6,174 nt of DNA, taken from contig JAFLDQ010000186.1 in the NCBI GenBank assembly GCA_017302355.1, forward strand, positions 1 through 6,174, written 5' to 3'. Below are positions 1 through 6,174 of this stretch, piece by piece; within the stretch, counting starts at the first letter, position 1, and every line of letters starts with the position of its first letter. The position numbers were made by a program, and so were the translations under genes. The stretch is from Dechloromonas sp. Its GTDB lineage: Bacteria > Pseudomonadota > Gammaproteobacteria > Burkholderiales > Rhodocyclaceae. Under the pieces are notes generated by a model. It was not told where the DNA came from. It made no database searches and worked only from the letters and a program-made list of their open reading frames with translations.

Positions 1-509
1 AAGACGCCGTTGCCCCACTCGATGACGTTCAGATAGACCTCGAGGATCCGCCGCTTGCTCCACAGGTTTTCGAGCATCAGCGTGATGATCGCCTCCTCGG
101 CCTTGCGGACATACGACCGGGTCGGCGTCAGGAACAGGTTCTTCGCCAGCTGCTGGCTGATGGTCGAACCGCCGGCCACCGTGCGCCCACGCTTCTGGTT
201 CCTTTCCATGGCCTTCTGGATGCCCTCCCAGTCGAAGCCTTCATGATCGACGAACCGGGCATCTTCCGCGGCGACGATGGCGCGCTTCAGATGCGACGAA
301 ATGCGCTCGTAGGCGACCCACTGCTTCTTCAGCCGGGCATCGGGATTCTTTTCACGCAATTCGCCGAGACGGATTTCCATGAAGCGCGTCGTTCCCGGGT
401 CGACCCACTTCCACAGCAGCACCCAGCCGAGGAGCCACAACTGCCAGACGAGAAAGACTCCGGCCAGGCCGAGCAACGCCCACTTGAACCATCGGCCAAG
501 ACGGCTCAT
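1..509 (-). CDS. mtgA: Monofunctional biosynthetic peptidoglycan transglycosylase (5' part, C-terminus cut by window edge)
   Basis: Family GT51 glycosyltransferase that polymerises lipid II into glycan strands at the outer face of the inner membrane, without a transpeptidase domain. The first 169 codons are visible. Residues ~10-33 form one Trp- and Leu-rich membrane anchor. The GT51 motifs follow in order: EDARFVDHEG (82-91, with E82 the expected catalytic Glu), GGSTISQQLAKNLFL (113-127), RKAEE (135-139), KRRILEVYLN (152-161) and IEWGNGV (163-169). The second catalytic Glu region and the C-terminus lie outside the window; full-length MtgA is usually about 230-240 residues. The ATG at 509-507 overlaps the aroE stop as ATGA. 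Upstream there is only GGCGGC and no real Shine-Dalgarno sequence, so translational coupling to aroE is likely. Identification is secure because several family motifs match; the single anchor and lack of a penicillin-binding domain separate it from class A PBPs as far as can be seen. Confidence 0.96.
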   Translation of the reverse strand, partial: MSRLGRWFKWALLGLAGVFLVWQLWLLGWVLLWKWVDPGTTRFMEIRLGELREKNPDARLKKQWVAYERISSHLKRAIVAAEDARFVDHEGFDWEGIQKAMERNQKRGRTVAGGSTISQQLAKNLFLTPTRSYVRKAEEAIITLMLENLWSKRRILEVYLNVIEWGNGV

Positions 510-1330
510 GCCGCCAGTCGTTGACGCAATTCCGCGAGTACCGGCGCGCTGTCCGGCCGCACCCCGCGCCAGACGAAAAAGGCCTCGGCCGCCTGCTCGA
601 CCAGCATGCCGAGGCCATCGGCCAGCTGGCCAGCACCCTGTTCACGGGCCAGAGCCATGAACGGCGTTTCGCCCTTGCCGTACATCATGTCGTAGGCGAG
701 GCTGGCGGGAGCGAAGATCCCGGCCGGCAACGGCAGCGTCGCCCCGGAGAGGCTGGCCGAGGTGGCGTTGATGACGACATCGAATGTCCGGCCGGCGGTT
801 TTGGCAAGGTTTCCGGCGTCGACCGCAGCAAGGTCGGAAAACTGACGGGCGAGCGCCTCCGCCTTGTCGGCGGTGCGGTTGGCAATGAACAGGCCGGCCG
901 GCCGGCGCTCGAGAAGTGGTGCGATGACGCCGCGCGCCGCGCCGCCGGCCCCGAGCAGCAGGAGGCGCCGACCGGCCAGCGGAACTTCCAGATTGACTTC
1001 GATGTCGCGCACCAGGCCGGCGCCGTCGGTGTTGTCGCCGAAAATCCCGGAGCCAGTGAAGGCGAGCGTGTTGACCGCCCCTGCCCGCTCCGCGCGCACG
1101 CTGCGTCGAGTGCAAAGGGCGAACGCCTCCTCCTTGAAGGGGAGCGTGACATTCGCCCCCTTGCCGCCGCCGGCAATGAAGTCGCCAACCGTCGCGACAA
1201 AACCGTCAAGCGGGGCGAGGATCGCTTCGTAGCTCAGGTCCTGACGGCACTGCGCGGCGAACCGGGCATGAATGGCCGGCGACCGGGAATGGGCAACCGG
1301 ATTCCCGAACACGCAATAGCGATCGGTCAT
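506..1330 (-). CDS. aroE: Shikimate dehydrogenase (NADP+)
   Basis: Cytoplasmic enzyme reducing 3-dehydroshikimate to shikimate with NADPH, the fourth step of chorismate synthesis. It has 274 residues, the normal family length. The N-terminal substrate domain carries FGNPVAHSRSPAIH (8-21, with S15 and S17 expected to hold shikimate) and NVTLPFKE (60-67), where K66 is the catalytic Lys. N87 and D102 in GDNTDGAG (98-105) complete the site. The Rossmann loop is GAGGAARG (127-134), and NRTADK (151-156) is the usual NADP-selecting segment. YDMMYGKG (213-220) and DGLGMLVEQAA (238-248, with Q246) are conserved C-terminal motifs. The ATG at 1330-1328 overlaps the preceding TGA as ATGA. Only a weak AGG about 10 nt upstream serves as a ribosome site, so translation probably depends on the tonB-like gene before it. 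All key residues are present, so I favour true AroE over the YdiB or SdhL paralogues, although kinetics cannot be read from sequence. Confidence 0.97.
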   Translation of the reverse strand: MTDRYCVFGNPVAHSRSPAIHARFAAQCRQDLSYEAILAPLDGFVATVGDFIAGGGKGANVTLPFKEEAFALCTRRSVRAERAGAVNTLAFTGSGIFGDNTDGAGLVRDIEVNLEVPLAGRRLLLLGAGGAARGVIAPLLERRPAGLFIANRTADKAEALARQFSDLAAVDAGNLAKTAGRTFDVVINATSASLSGATLPLPAGIFAPASLAYDMMYGKGETPFMALAREQGAGQLADGLGMLVEQAAEAFFVWRGVRPDSAPVLAELRQRLAA

Positions 1331-2208
1331 TTTGAGGTGACCTGATCGCCCTGCGTGAAATACCAGGTTCGGGTGATCTCGAGAATGTCGGTGTCACGCC
1401 GTATGTCCGGAGGGAACTGGGAGTACGGCGACGCCATCTGGACGATCCGCTTTGCCGCGTCGTCGAGCACCTTGTAGCCGGAGGAACGGTTGATGTCGAC
1501 GCGATTGAGGCTGCCGTCATGGTTGATCGAAGCGGTCAGCACCAGTGAACCATAGAGCTTGCCACGTGCGGCCTCGGGGTAGTTCAGCGTGCCGATGCGC
1601 TCGACCTTGCGGCGCCAGTCCTCGATGTACTGGGCAAAGCGGTATTCCTCGGTACGCGCCCCGATGAACCTCTTGCGCGGACGCTTGTTGTACTCGTCGA
1701 CGCTCTTGCTGATCTCGCCTTCCAGCCGCGCCATCGCCCGCGCCGACTCTGCGAGATCGAGGCCGCTGACGCCGGTCACCGGCGTCGGTTGCTCGGCGGC
1801 ATTGCGCGCGGCGGCGACGGCGCGCGCCGTCTTGGCTTCGGTCAGCATCTTCTGCTGCGCCGCGTCCAGTTCGCGCATGCGGCGCTGCATGCGCTCGATT
1901 TCGGTTCCCGTGGTCTGCTGCGGGGTCGGCGGCAACGGCGTCTTGATCCGGCGGTTCTCGTCGGTATTGCCGCCGCCGTCGAGGTTGGCCTGCGCCAGGG
2001 CCTGCGGATTGGTCGGCTTCTTCGCCGACTTTGCATTGACCAGGACGATGTCGAGCGCCTTCTCGCGCATCGCCTTCGAGGCGTCCGGAAAACTGAAGTG
2101 GAGTGAGAGAGCAGTGCCGTGCAACGCAACAGAAACCCCGATGCCAACTACGATAGGTGGGATCGTGGGTAACCAATTGCCCATACGCTGCCATAGGCTT
2201 CCGCTCAC
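1327..2208 (-). CDS. TonB-family envelope protein (energy transducer TonB-like)
   Basis: Predicted inner-membrane-anchored periplasmic protein of 293 residues with a TonB C-terminal domain. TonB proteins pass proton-motive energy from ExbB/ExbD to outer-membrane transporters. Residues ~15-36 form the single membrane segment and contain S26xxxH30, matching the Ser/His pair of the TonB anchor. The middle differs from classical TonB: it has only a short PLPPTP stretch (91-96), followed by a charged, probably coiled-coil helix (~102-140) and a second helix (~150-175). A basic segment RPRKRFIGART (176-186) leads into the TonB fold (~189-285), with NYPEAARGKLYGSL (209-222), DGSL (231-234) and SSGYKVLDDAA (242-252). 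The GTG start at 2208 is chosen because AGGAGG lies 7 nt upstream; an in-frame ATG at codon 9 lacks such a site. The start overlaps the ribonuclease stop (GTGA). No exbB, exbD or receptor gene is in view, so its real partner is unknown; a TolA-like structural role is possible. Confidence 0.88.
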   Translation of the reverse strand: MSGSLWQRMGNWLPTIPPIVVGIGVSVALHGTALSLHFSFPDASKAMREKALDIVLVNAKSAKKPTNPQALAQANLDGGGNTDENRRIKTPLPPTPQQTTGTEIERMQRRMRELDAAQQKMLTEAKTARAVAAARNAAEQPTPVTGVSGLDLAESARAMARLEGEISKSVDEYNKRPRKRFIGARTEEYRFAQYIEDWRRKVERIGTLNYPEAARGKLYGSLVLTASINHDGSLNRVDINRSSGYKVLDDAAKRIVQMASPYSQFPPDIRRDTDILEITRTWYFTQGDQVTSK

Positions 2209-4106
2209 TGCGCTTCCTCCTCCTCGATCGCCTCGGCCAGGGCATCGTCCATGACGGCAACATGGCGGCAGCTGACCTCGGGACCCAGCAGGTCGATGGT
2301 ATCGACCGCGAGCCGGACCCGGCTGCCAAGTCCGAGATCGGCCGGCAGCGACGGCACGCGCAACAGCAGCGGCAGACCGTCGAGCTTGACCTGCTGCTCG
2401 CGGCGCACGGTCGCGCCGATCTCGCGGATATCGTTCTGCCGCAGCCAGCGCAGGCACCAGTAGCGCTCCATCAGGCGCTGGAAATCGGCGTATGCGGCGT
2501 AGGTGGTTTCGAAATCGCGCATCGCGCCGAACAGTTCGGCCGATCTCTGGGCGAACGGCGGCGTTTCGCCCTTCAGGCAGGCGATCAGCTGCCATTGATT
2601 GACCAGATCGCAGTAGCGGCGCAGCGGCGAGGTCATCCACGCGTACTGCGGTACGCCAAGCCCCTCGTGCGGCAGCGGCGAGGTCGTCATGCGCACCTTG
2701 CCCTGGGTCTGCGCGCGGTACAGGCAGGCGATGTTCCTCTCGGCGAGCAGCCCGCCCCAGGTTGAATTGGCGACGATCATCAGTTCGGCAACCAGCTTGT
2801 CCAGCGGGCTGCCGCGCCGGCGTTCGCTGATTTCGACCGTGCACCGGTCGGGATCGGCGAGATCGCCGGCGATGGCGAAGTTGTAGTCGTTGATTCCCTG
2901 CGTCGCCGACGGTTTGCCGCGCCGCCCCTCGCAGGCGTTGGCGAAGCGCCAGAGGTGGAGCAGTTCGTCGCTGAAGGGGAAGCCGGAGAGTCCGCTGGCC
3001 ACGGTTTCGGCGTTGAAGACCGGCTCGATTTCGTGATGCCGCAGGTTGGCGGCGATATGCACCATCTCCAGCCGGGATTCCTGGGAAATGACCTCGAAAT
3101 CGTCGTTGACCGTGAGATACAGCGAAACCGCCGGGCAATCGACGCCCCCGGCCAGCGTGTAGCTGTGGACGACGGCATCGGGCAGCATGGTGATCTTGTT
3201 GCCCGGCATGTAGACCGTGGACAGGCGGGCGCGCGCCACGCCGTCGAGCGGCGATCCATGCTCGATGGCCAGCCCGGGGGCGGCGATGTGGATGCCGATG
3301 CGCGAGCCGATGCCGGGCAGCCAGACGACCGAGAGCGCGTCGTCGATCTCGGTGGTGGCGGCGTCGTCGATCGAAAAGGCGGGGACATCGGCGCGCGGCA
3401 GATCGCCGGGCAGTTCCGGCGCGGCGAGCGCGGGAAAGGCCGTGCCTTTCGGGAACTGTTCATGCAGGAAGCGGCGGTAGTGCAGGTGGTAGGCCGACCT
3501 GATCGCGCCGCACTGGAACAACAGTTGCGCCGGGGTCAGGCCGGTATCACTACAGGCGGTTTCGAAGGCCTTGGTTTCCGGCTTGTTGCGATCGGGCGCA
3601 TAAAGCAGCGCGTCGGTCAGCGCGGCGATTTCCGGCGGCAGACGGAATGCCTTGAGTTCGCTGATCCAGCCCTCGATGGCGAGCGCTTGCTGGCGCTTCT
3701 TTTCCAGGCTGGCCAGCGCCGCCGCGAGGATGTCGGGAGGCGCCTTGCGGAAGCGGCCCTTGCCCTTGCGGTGGAAATAGACGGGCGCGGCGTGCACGGC
3801 CAGCAGCACCGCCGTCGCCTCGATCGGGGCGGGGTCGTGTCCGTAGTAATCACGGGCAAAATCGAGAAACGAAAACTCGCCATCGCTTGCGCACTCCCAG
3901 AGGAAATCCGCTTCGATCTCCTCGGCCAGCGGCGTCGCCTGCTCCAGCAAGGCGCCCGGCGAAGGCTTCTCGAAGCGCAGCAGGACCGCGGCGGTCTTGA
4001 TCTTGCTGCGCTTGCCGGTGGACATCTCGACCTGCAACGAGCTGTCGTTGTCGGCCATGACGCTGCCCGCCTTGAAGCCGCCATCCTCTTCGAACAATAC
4101 ATTCAT
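2205..4106 (-). CDS. RNB-domain ribonuclease (RNase II-like 3'-5' exoribonuclease)
   Basis: Predicted Mg2+-dependent 3'-to-5' exoribonuclease of the RNase II/RNase R superfamily, cytoplasmic, 633 residues from the ATG at 4106. Residues ~1-90 look like a short N-terminal RNA-binding region, and ~90-225 are mostly helical. The RNB catalytic domain starts near residue 240. SIDDAATTEIDDALS (245-259) supplies the metal site D247, E253, D255 and D256, so the second canonical Asp is Glu here. MTSPLRRYCDL (491-501) gives the conserved arginines at 496-497. A small S1-like tail (~565-620) ends in four Glu residues. It is close in size to RNase II and lacks the basic C-terminal tail of RNase R. An in-frame TTG at 4133 would add nine residues but has no good ribosome site and lies inside the yqiA-like gene. 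The ATG sits 7 nt after that gene's stop, also without a Shine-Dalgarno sequence. I leave the symbol blank because orthology to E. coli rnb is uncertain. Confidence 0.92.
   Translation of the reverse strand: MNVLFEEDGGFKAGSVMADNDSSLQVEMSTGKRSKIKTAAVLLRFEKPSPGALLEQATPLAEEIEADFLWECASDGEFSFLDFARDYYGHDPAPIEATAVLLAVHAAPVYFHRKGKGRFRKAPPDILAAALASLEKKRQQALAIEGWISELKAFRLPPEIAALTDALLYAPDRNKPETKAFETACSDTGLTPAQLLFQCGAIRSAYHLHYRRFLHEQFPKGTAFPALAAPELPGDLPRADVPAFSIDDAATTEIDDALSVVWLPGIGSRIGIHIAAPGLAIEHGSPLDGVARARLSTVYMPGNKITMLPDAVVHSYTLAGGVDCPAVSLYLTVNDDFEVISQESRLEMVHIAANLRHHEIEPVFNAETVASGLSGFPFSDELLHLWRFANACEGRRGKPSATQGINDYNFAIAGDLADPDRCTVEISERRRGSPLDKLVAELMIVANSTWGGLLAERNIACLYRAQTQGKVRMTTSPLPHEGLGVPQYAWMTSPLRRYCDLVNQWQLIACLKGETPPFAQRSAELFGAMRDFETTYAAYADFQRLMERYWCLRWLRQNDIREIGATVRREQQVKLDGLPLLLRVPSLPADLGLGSRVRLAVDTIDLLGPEVSCRHVAVMDDALAEAIEEEEAQ
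2209..2225 (-). promoter_or_regulatory. Strong ribosome binding site for the TonB-family gene, embedded in ribonuclease codons
   Basis: The minus strand reads GAGGAGGAGGAAGCGCA directly before GTG. AGGAGG at 2221-2216 leaves 7 nt to the start codon, an optimal arrangement. The same bases encode the Glu-Glu-Glu-Glu-Ala-Gln tail of the ribonuclease. This site decides the GTG start at 2208 over the ATG at 2184. It is by far the best Shine-Dalgarno sequence in the window, which suggests the TonB-like protein is made in larger or more independent amounts than its neighbours. Confidence 0.8.
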
Positions 4107-4112
4107 CGCCGG

Positions 4113-4118
4113 ATTATA
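4113..4118 (-). promoter_or_regulatory. Candidate -10 promoter element (TATAAT) before the RNB ribonuclease
   Basis: A perfect TATAAT on the minus strand overlaps the TTA-TAA end of the hydrolase gene and stops 6 nt before the ribonuclease ATG. Transcription from it would begin about at the ATG, giving a leaderless or nearly leaderless message. This would fit the absence of a Shine-Dalgarno sequence there. Against it, no hexamer 15-19 nt upstream resembles TTGACA, and the extended -10 TG is only half present. Chance occurrence remains quite possible. Confidence 0.35.
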
Positions 4119-4683
4119 ACCCCGCGAATTCAAGGATTTGCGGCATGAATTCGGGAAAGCGGGTGAAGCTGTGGTCGCCGCCGGGCAGCACCGTCTGGCG
4201 GCAGCCGACGTAAAACCCGGTCGCCTGGCGCCAGTCGAGCACCTCGTCGCCGGCTTCGCTCAGCAGCCAGTAGCGGGCGGGTGTGGGCTTCCTGACCTGC
4301 GCCGCGAGCTGTGCCGCATGCGCCGACGTGAAGGTGAAGCGCTCCCCGGTGTGGAAATTGGCATGCTCGCCGATGAATTTGCCGGCGTCGAGACAGTGGA
4401 CCGCAGCCGGATTGATCAGTACCGCCTTCAGCCCGTACTCTTCCGCCAGATGGTTGGCGTAATGTCCGCCCAGCGAAGACCCGACCAGCGTCACCGGCCC
4501 GGCGGAGCCTTCGATCACGCGGCTGGCGCTGGCGATTGCCGCGTCCGGCACCGGCGACAGCGCCGGGCAGGCGAAGCGGTCACCCAGTCCGCGTCCGCTC
4601 ATGTACTCGCCCAGTTGCCGCGACTTCAGCGACGCCGGCGACGAGCAGAAGCCGTGCAGGTAGAGGATCAGTGGGCGGTCCAT
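4114..4683 (-). CDS. YqiA-type alpha/beta-hydrolase (esterase)
   Basis: A 189-residue single-domain alpha/beta hydrolase of the YqiA/UPF0227 esterase type. E. coli YqiA hydrolyses short acyl esters in vitro, but its physiological substrate is not established. The N-terminus [15 protein letters not shown] (7-21) has the HG oxyanion-side motif. GSSLGG (68-73) is the nucleophile elbow with S70. GDEVLDW (145-151) holds the acid residue, D146 or D150, and GGDHSF (168-173) gives the catalytic H171. The triad is therefore intact. There is no signal peptide, so it is probably cytoplasmic. The ATG at 4683 places the start 16 nt inside the end of uppP and gives the family's normal N-terminus. The frame stays open further upstream within uppP, but that stretch is Arg/His-rich shadow sequence. 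It ends in TTA-TAA, whose bases form part of a candidate -10 element for the next gene. In E. coli yqiA lies by parE; a link to uppP is not something I know from the family. Confidence 0.9.
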   Translation of the reverse strand: MDRPLILYLHGFCSSPASLKSRQLGEYMSGRGLGDRFACPALSPVPDAAIASASRVIEGSAGPVTLVGSSLGGHYANHLAEEYGLKAVLINPAAVHCLDAGKFIGEHANFHTGERFTFTSAHAAQLAAQVRKPTPARYWLLSEAGDEVLDWRQATGFYVGCRQTVLPGGDHSFTRFPEFMPQILEFAGL

Positions 4684-5492
4684 TGCACCCAGCCGAAGTG
4701 GGCGGTCGCCAGGACGACGATGCCGAAGGCGATGCGGTACCAGGCGAAGGGCGTGAAATCGTGGCTGGAAATGAAGCGCAGCAGCCAGCGCACGCAGAGG
4801 AAGGCGGAAGCAAAGGAGGCGAAGAAGCCGACGGCCCACATGCCGATGTCGTCGAAACTCAGCAGGTGGCGTTCCTTGTAGAGCTGGTAGGCCGTGGCGG
4901 CGCCCAGCGTCGGAATGGCGAGGAAGAACGAAAATTCGGTGGCCGCCTTGCGCGAGAGGCCGAAGAACAGGCCGCCGATGATGGTTGCGCCCGAGCGCGA
5001 GGTGCCGGGAATCAGCGCGAAGGCCTGGGCGATGCCGAGCTTGAAGGCGTCGGTGAGCGAGAGGTCGTCGACCGATTCGACGCGGATGCGGTGCTCGCGG
5101 CGTTCCGCCCACAGGATGACGAAGGCGCCGAGGATGAAGGTGGTGGCGACGGCGATCGGGTTGAACAGGTGTGCCTTGATCGTCTTGCCGAACAGCAGGC
5201 CGAGTGTCGCCAGCGGCAGGAAGGCGACGAAGAGGTTGAGCACGAAGCGCTGCGCGGCCCGTTCTCGCGTCAGGCCGCTGACGACACTGGTGATCTTCGC
5301 CCGGTATTCCCAGCAGACGGCGAGGATGGCCCCGGACTGGATGACGATCTCGAACAGCTTGCCGCGCTCGTCGTTGAAGTCGAGCAGGTCGCCGGCGAGG
5401 ATCAGGTGGCCGGTGGAGGAGATCGGCAGGAATTCGGTGAGGCCTTCGACAATGCCGAGGATCAGGGCTTTCAGTAGCAGCAGCGGGTCCAC
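4668..5492 (-). CDS. uppP: Undecaprenyl-diphosphate phosphatase (BacA/UppP)
   Basis: Integral membrane enzyme that dephosphorylates undecaprenyl diphosphate, regenerating the lipid carrier for peptidoglycan and other wall polymers. Overproduction of the family gives bacitracin resistance. It has 274 residues with hydrophobic segments throughout. The active-site loop [14 protein letters not shown] (16-29) shows E16, E20, S26 and H29, and the second signature PGTSRSGAT (162-170) carries R166. All residues known to matter in E. coli UppP are present. The start is the GTG at 5492-5490: an in-frame TGA lies two codons upstream, no ATG occurs near, and the signature then falls at its usual distance from the N-terminus. 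Only a weak GGAA about 10 nt upstream serves as a ribosome site, and the 17-nt gap after the Cys-rich gene suggests coupling. Its end overlaps the hydrolase gene by 16 nt. It works in the same wall-polymer pathway as MtgA, encoded at the other end of the cluster. Confidence 0.97.
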   Translation of the reverse strand: MDPLLLLKALILGIVEGLTEFLPISSTGHLILAGDLLDFNDERGKLFEIVIQSGAILAVCWEYRAKITSVVSGLTRERAAQRFVLNLFVAFLPLATLGLLFGKTIKAHLFNPIAVATTFILGAFVILWAERREHRIRVESVDDLSLTDAFKLGIAQAFALIPGTSRSGATIIGGLFFGLSRKAATEFSFFLAIPTLGAATAYQLYKERHLLSFDDIGMWAVGFFASFASAFLCVRWLLRFISSHDFTPFAWYRIAFGIVVLATAHFGWVQWTAH

Positions 5493-5509
5493 GATTCAGG
5501 TTTCCGTTT

Positions 5510-5773
5510 TCAGTTCTTCAGCGGTGCGGTATCGGCTTCGAGCACGCCCAGCCAGCGCAGGGCCTGCTCGCGCGAATCGCCACACATTTCTTCCGAGGGT
5601 TGCAGTCCGCCGCAGCAGGCCGGGCGCGCAGGCTGTTCCCACAGGCCGCAGCGCAGGTCAGCCGTGAGGTTGGCGCAGGGCACGCCGGCCGGCTTGCCCT
5701 GCGGGTGCCCCGGCATCGGCGTGGCGATCGACGGGGCGATGCAGCAGGCGGCGCAGTGCGGCCGGCAGTCCAT
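5510..5773 (-). CDS. Small YkgJ/UPF0153-type cysteine-cluster protein
   Basis: An 87-residue protein with nine cysteines, resembling the YkgJ-family cysteine-cluster proteins (UPF0153, which includes E. coli YeiW). These are thought to bind zinc or an iron-sulfur cluster, with no settled function. The start MDCRPHCAACC places C3, C7, C10 and C11 together, and C33, C42, C53, C54 and C64 follow. The segment PSIATPMPGHPQGKPAG (14-30) and the GDSREQAL stretch (65-72) are typical of the family as I remember it. There is no signal peptide or membrane segment, so it is probably cytoplasmic. The ATG at 5773 follows the thiC stop after only 2 nt (TGAGGATG), and AAGG ending 7 nt upstream, within the last thiC codons, can act as ribosome site. 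Co-expression with thiC is therefore likely. A role in metal or Fe-S handling for ThiC would be pure inference. Confidence 0.85.
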   Translation of the reverse strand: MDCRPHCAACCIAPSIATPMPGHPQGKPAGVPCANLTADLRCGLWEQPARPACCGGLQPSEEMCGDSREQALRWLGVLEADTAPLKN

Positions 5774-5775
5774 CC

Positions 5776-6174
<399 letters not shown>

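Noticed and set aside
892..906. GGCC tandem run resembling a small palindromic repeat
   Set aside because: It lies inside aroE and encodes ordinary residues around Arg-Pro-Ala-Gly; such runs are common by chance at this GC content.
521..1345. Plus-strand open frame of 274 codons almost exactly opposite aroE
   Set aside because: The equal length is coincidence; the protein has no family motif and mirrors the third-position GC bias of aroE.
2209..3138. Upstream extension of the TonB-like frame through the ribonuclease gene (603-codon frame), as a possible fusion
   Set aside because: The extra residues are a shifted reading of the RNB gene with no domain, and a strong ribosome site marks the GTG start at 2208.
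4107..4133. TTG start adding nine residues to the ribonuclease
   Set aside because: There is no suitable ribosome site, the stretch lies within the hydrolase gene, and the ATG at 4106 gives a normal N-terminus.
2955..4148. Long plus-strand open frame of 397 codons opposite the ribonuclease and hydrolase genes
   Set aside because: It is antisense to a well-supported RNB gene, is Arg/Gly/Gln-rich with no recognisable domain, and is expected in GC-rich DNA where the complementary frame seldom meets stops.
4684..5112. Upstream extension of the hydrolase frame across uppP (332-codon frame)
   Set aside because: The added part is an Arg/His/Leu-rich out-of-frame reading of uppP; the YqiA N-terminus with its HG motif begins at the ATG at 4683.
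5493..5509. Possible terminator or promoter between the Cys-rich gene and uppP
   Set aside because: The 17-nt gap holds no inverted repeat or T-run of useful length and no convincing -10 element; it is too short for a terminator.

Overview
The window is a compact chromosomal segment from a GC-rich Gram-negative bacterium. It most resembles a betaproteobacterium, possibly of the Rhodocyclales. This rests on the strong GC bias at third codon positions, the style of the TonB-family, RNase II-family and UppP proteins, and the aroE-mtgA adjacency known from other Betaproteobacteria. The assignment is an inference, since no marker RNA gene is present. I see no tRNA, rRNA, CRISPR array, insertion sequence, prophage gene or other sign of recent transfer.

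All eight genes lie on the minus strand, so transcription runs from high to low coordinates. In that order they are: the 3' end of thiC (thiamine pyrimidine synthesis), a small Cys-rich YkgJ/UPF0153-type protein, uppP (undecaprenyl-diphosphate phosphatase), a YqiA-type alpha/beta hydrolase, an RNB-domain (RNase II-like) ribonuclease, a TonB-family envelope protein, aroE (shikimate dehydrogenase) and the 5' part of mtgA (monofunctional peptidoglycan glycosyltransferase). Both end genes are cut by the window edge.

Packing is extreme. The junctions are a 2-nt gap, a 17-nt gap, a 16-nt overlap, a 7-nt gap and then three 4-nt stop/start overlaps (GTGA, ATGA, ATGA). No intergenic stretch can hold a terminator, so the set looks like one transcript with translational coupling. 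Two places may start expression afresh. One is a perfect TATAAT 6 nt before the ribonuclease ATG, which would give a nearly leaderless mRNA but has no recognisable -35. The other is a perfect AGGAGG ribosome binding site for the GTG-started tonB-like gene, supplied by the poly-Glu codons at the end of the ribonuclease gene.

Functionally the genes are a mixed housekeeping set with a cell-envelope theme. UppP recycles the lipid carrier for wall precursors, MtgA polymerises glycan strands, and the TonB-like protein is built to reach from the inner membrane across the periplasm. AroE and ThiC supply aromatic and thiamine biosynthesis, and the RNB enzyme degrades RNA. I do not see an undescribed multi-gene system here. 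The points worth a second look are the internal promoter candidate, the Asp-to-Glu active-site variant of the ribonuclease, the unusual TonB-family linker and the small Cys-rich partner of thiC.
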